This document shows, one piece after another, positions 62,873-64,000 of a stretch of 64,000 nt of DNA. Below the pieces are notes generated by a model, which was not told the DNA's origin, ran no database searches, and saw only the letters and a program-made list of their open reading frames with translations. Origin of the DNA: D37C17 sp964551815 (GTDB lineage: Bacteria; Fidelibacterota; Marinisomatia; SCGC-AAA003-L08; D37C17); NCBI GenBank assembly GCA_964551815.1, contig CAZKEL010000002.1, positions 23,044 to 87,043 on the forward strand, given 5' to 3'. The translations under genes were made by a program, and so were the position numbers. Position 1 is the first letter of the stretch. Each line of letters starts with the position of its first letter.

Positions 62873-63607
62873 ATAACACACTTTCTTCAGGTATAGTCCA
62901 CAAGCCGGTGCCCTTAAAACAACCGCCTTCGTGGGTATGTTGTGCAGCAATGCCTGAAACTCTGTCAGGGTATATCTCCCTCTGGCTGTTTCTGTCATAG
63001 TTCCCACCAGAAACCGTACCATGTGGTGTAGAAACCGGTTTGCCTTTATACTGAAGATCAAATTATTTTCTCTATCTTCCCAATCAGCCTTTATAATGGT
63101 ACAGACTTTGTTTTCAACTTCTGCATTGGCTTTACAAAAGGAGGTAAAATCATATTCACCTGTGATTTCCTTCGCCATCTGTTGAAGAAGTGCAATATCC
63201 ACTGTATGTGTTAAATGGGCAGTGTACTTTCTTGTCAGAGGAGAGTATTGATTCACGAAACGATATTCATATTCCCGGGCGGTGGCTGAAAAGCGTGCAT
63301 GAAATTCATCAGGGACTTCTTCCACTGAATCAATCCGTACATCTTCTTTCAGGTTCCCGTTTAACGCACGACAAATTTCCTCCGGACTATATTTTGACAT
63401 TAGCTTCACATTTGCAGCCTGCCCCAATGCATGAACACCGGAATCTGTTCTGCCAGCACCAATAAGAGTAACAGACTCATGGTGGAATATTTTCTCCAGT
63501 GCGTTTTCAATATCACCCTGAACGGTGCGGCCCTCAGCCTGCACCTGCCAGCCGAGAAAATCCGTTCCGTCAAACTGAATGGTGAGTTTATAATTTTTTC
63601 GCGTCAA
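62825..63607 (-). CDS. truA: tRNA pseudouridine synthase A
   Basis: This 260-residue enzyme makes pseudouridine at positions 38-40 of tRNAs. The catalytic aspartate is D55 in GAGRTDSGVHA. QFDGTDFLGWQ (11-21) and FLHHMVRFLVGTM are family features. The start is TTG at 63607. The frame upstream meets a TGA within a few codons, so no earlier start exists, and no good ribosome site is seen. The region before it holds a transposase remnant (63656 on), so the original start or promoter may have been changed. The C-terminus carries extra repeat-derived residues. Confidence 0.93.
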   Translation of the reverse strand: MTRKNYKLTIQFDGTDFLGWQVQAEGRTVQGDIENALEKIFHHESVTLIGAGRTDSGVHALGQAANVKLMSKYSPEEICRALNGNLKEDVRIDSVEEVPDEFHARFSATAREYEYRFVNQYSPLTRKYTAHLTHTVDIALLQQMAKEITGEYDFTSFCKANAEVENKVCTIIKADWEDRENNLIFSIKANRFLHHMVRFLVGTMTETARGRYTLTEFQALLHNIPTKAVVLRAPACGLYLKKVCYNDNEKLKMKSEKICL

Positions 63608-63655
63608 AAAGTGAAATAATCAGCCTTGAAAGAAGGGGGAAATTTAAAACGATAA

Positions 63656-63889
63656 GAGAGTACTTCTGTAATAGGAAATAGGGGGACAGGATATGATAAT
63701 GCCATTACAGAATCTTTTTTCAAAACGCTTAAAACTGAGTTGATTTACCATAAACTGTCTAAATCAAGGGAGGAAGGGAAATTGAATCTAATTGAATACA
63801 TAGAGGTGTTTTACAATCGTGAAAGACTGCACTCAGCATTGGATTATAATACACCTATTGAATATGGGAGACTACAACAGGTTGCTTAA
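63656..63889 (+). pseudogene. IS3-family transposase ORFB, C-terminal remnant
   Basis: The plus-strand frame encodes about 77 residues to a TAA at 63889, of which the last 66 are plainly the C-terminal integrase core of an IS3-family transposase: GYDNAITESFF with the catalytic glutamate E8 of this segment, KTLKTELIYH, then YIEVFYNRERLHSALDYNTP. The N-terminal part, and the first two catalytic aspartates, are missing (a stop lies at 63653-63655). It is therefore a dead remnant. Confidence 0.85.
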
Positions 63890-63926
63890 CTTAAACTCAA
63901 CTTTATCGTGGGAAGTCCATTTGACA
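63656..63926 (+). mobile_element. Truncated IS3-family insertion sequence with right end
   Basis: After the transposase stop the sequence continues to GGAAGTCCATTTGACA, which ends in CA as IS3 ends do and could be the right inverted repeat (end at about 63926). The left part is lost next to truA. The bases 63927-64000 hold no gene I can support. Confidence 0.5.
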
Positions 63927-64000
63927 CCTCCTTGTATTTAATTTAATTTGGACTTGCTATATTATACCGGACACCCCAAGAAGCGATATTTATAACTCAT

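Noticed and set aside
63918..63933. AAGGAGG followed by ATG on the minus strand at the right edge
   Set aside because: The frame is only five codons (MDFPR) before a stop and lies across the IS end.
1..64000. CRISPR arrays, tRNA or rRNA genes, and phage or toxin-antitoxin genes
   Set aside because: I looked for regularly spaced repeats, cloverleaf-like stretches and known small-module proteins and found none. Gaps between genes are mostly too short.

Overview
The window is a nearly gene-saturated, AT-rich bacterial segment read almost entirely on the minus strand, with about 63 protein genes and no tRNA, rRNA or CRISPR array that I can see. Only one intact gene, a sulfotransferase at 26.2-27.0 kb, lies on the plus strand. 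The housekeeping set includes a BatABCDE operon, split PurS/PurQ, short-form Psd beside PssA, TatA, and a FtsK-LolA pair. Together with the low G+C and many TTG/GTG starts, it suggests a Gram-negative of the FCB group. Neomarinimicrobiota (SAR406), Ignavibacteria or a relative is my best guess from gene content, not from any search.

Positions 1-43.3 kb form one very large surface-polysaccharide locus, with genes abutting or overlapping by a few bases. Its upstream end carries export and length-control genes: an SLBB protein, a Wzc-like tyrosine kinase, and the Wzm/Wzt ABC transporter with a carbohydrate-binding tail. Downstream follow about twelve glycosyltransferases (GT2, GT4, GT11), three large membrane proteins of glycosyltransferase-like or unknown type, and six SAM methyltransferases or methyltransferase-like proteins. 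There are also three DegT-type aminotransferases, two NAD-dependent epimerase/dehydratases, a Gfo/Idh oxidoreductase, a hexapeptide acyltransferase, a FemAB-like transferase, a deacetylase, two asparagine-synthase-family proteins, a sulfotransferase and four radical SAM enzymes (three with a B12-binding-type N-terminal region). No Wzx flippase or Wzy polymerase was recognised. The inferred product is an ABC-exported O-antigen or capsule rich in amino sugars and in methyl, amide, acyl and sulfate decorations.

Positions 43.3-63.6 kb are chromosomal backbone and look less AT-rich. They hold a UPF0104 membrane protein, lolA-ftsK, gcvT-ruvA-ruvC-yebC, a methyltransferase, batEDCBA (in ascending coordinates), tatA, a DUF4321-like membrane protein, purQ-purS-pssA-psd-purC, purB, an HtrA-type protease and truA. 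Purine and phosphatidylethanolamine synthesis genes are interleaved in one overlapping operon. A remnant of an IS3-family transposase lies upstream of truA at the right edge.

The most interesting material is in the polysaccharide locus: the three B12-type radical SAM enzymes, an asparagine-synthase-like protein with no glutaminase nucleophile paired with a complete AsnB, a very short DegT-type protein beside an epimerase-like enzyme, and an ABC exporter combined with a tyrosine-kinase co-polymerase. Functions assigned to individual sugar-modifying genes are inferences from family and neighbourhood.
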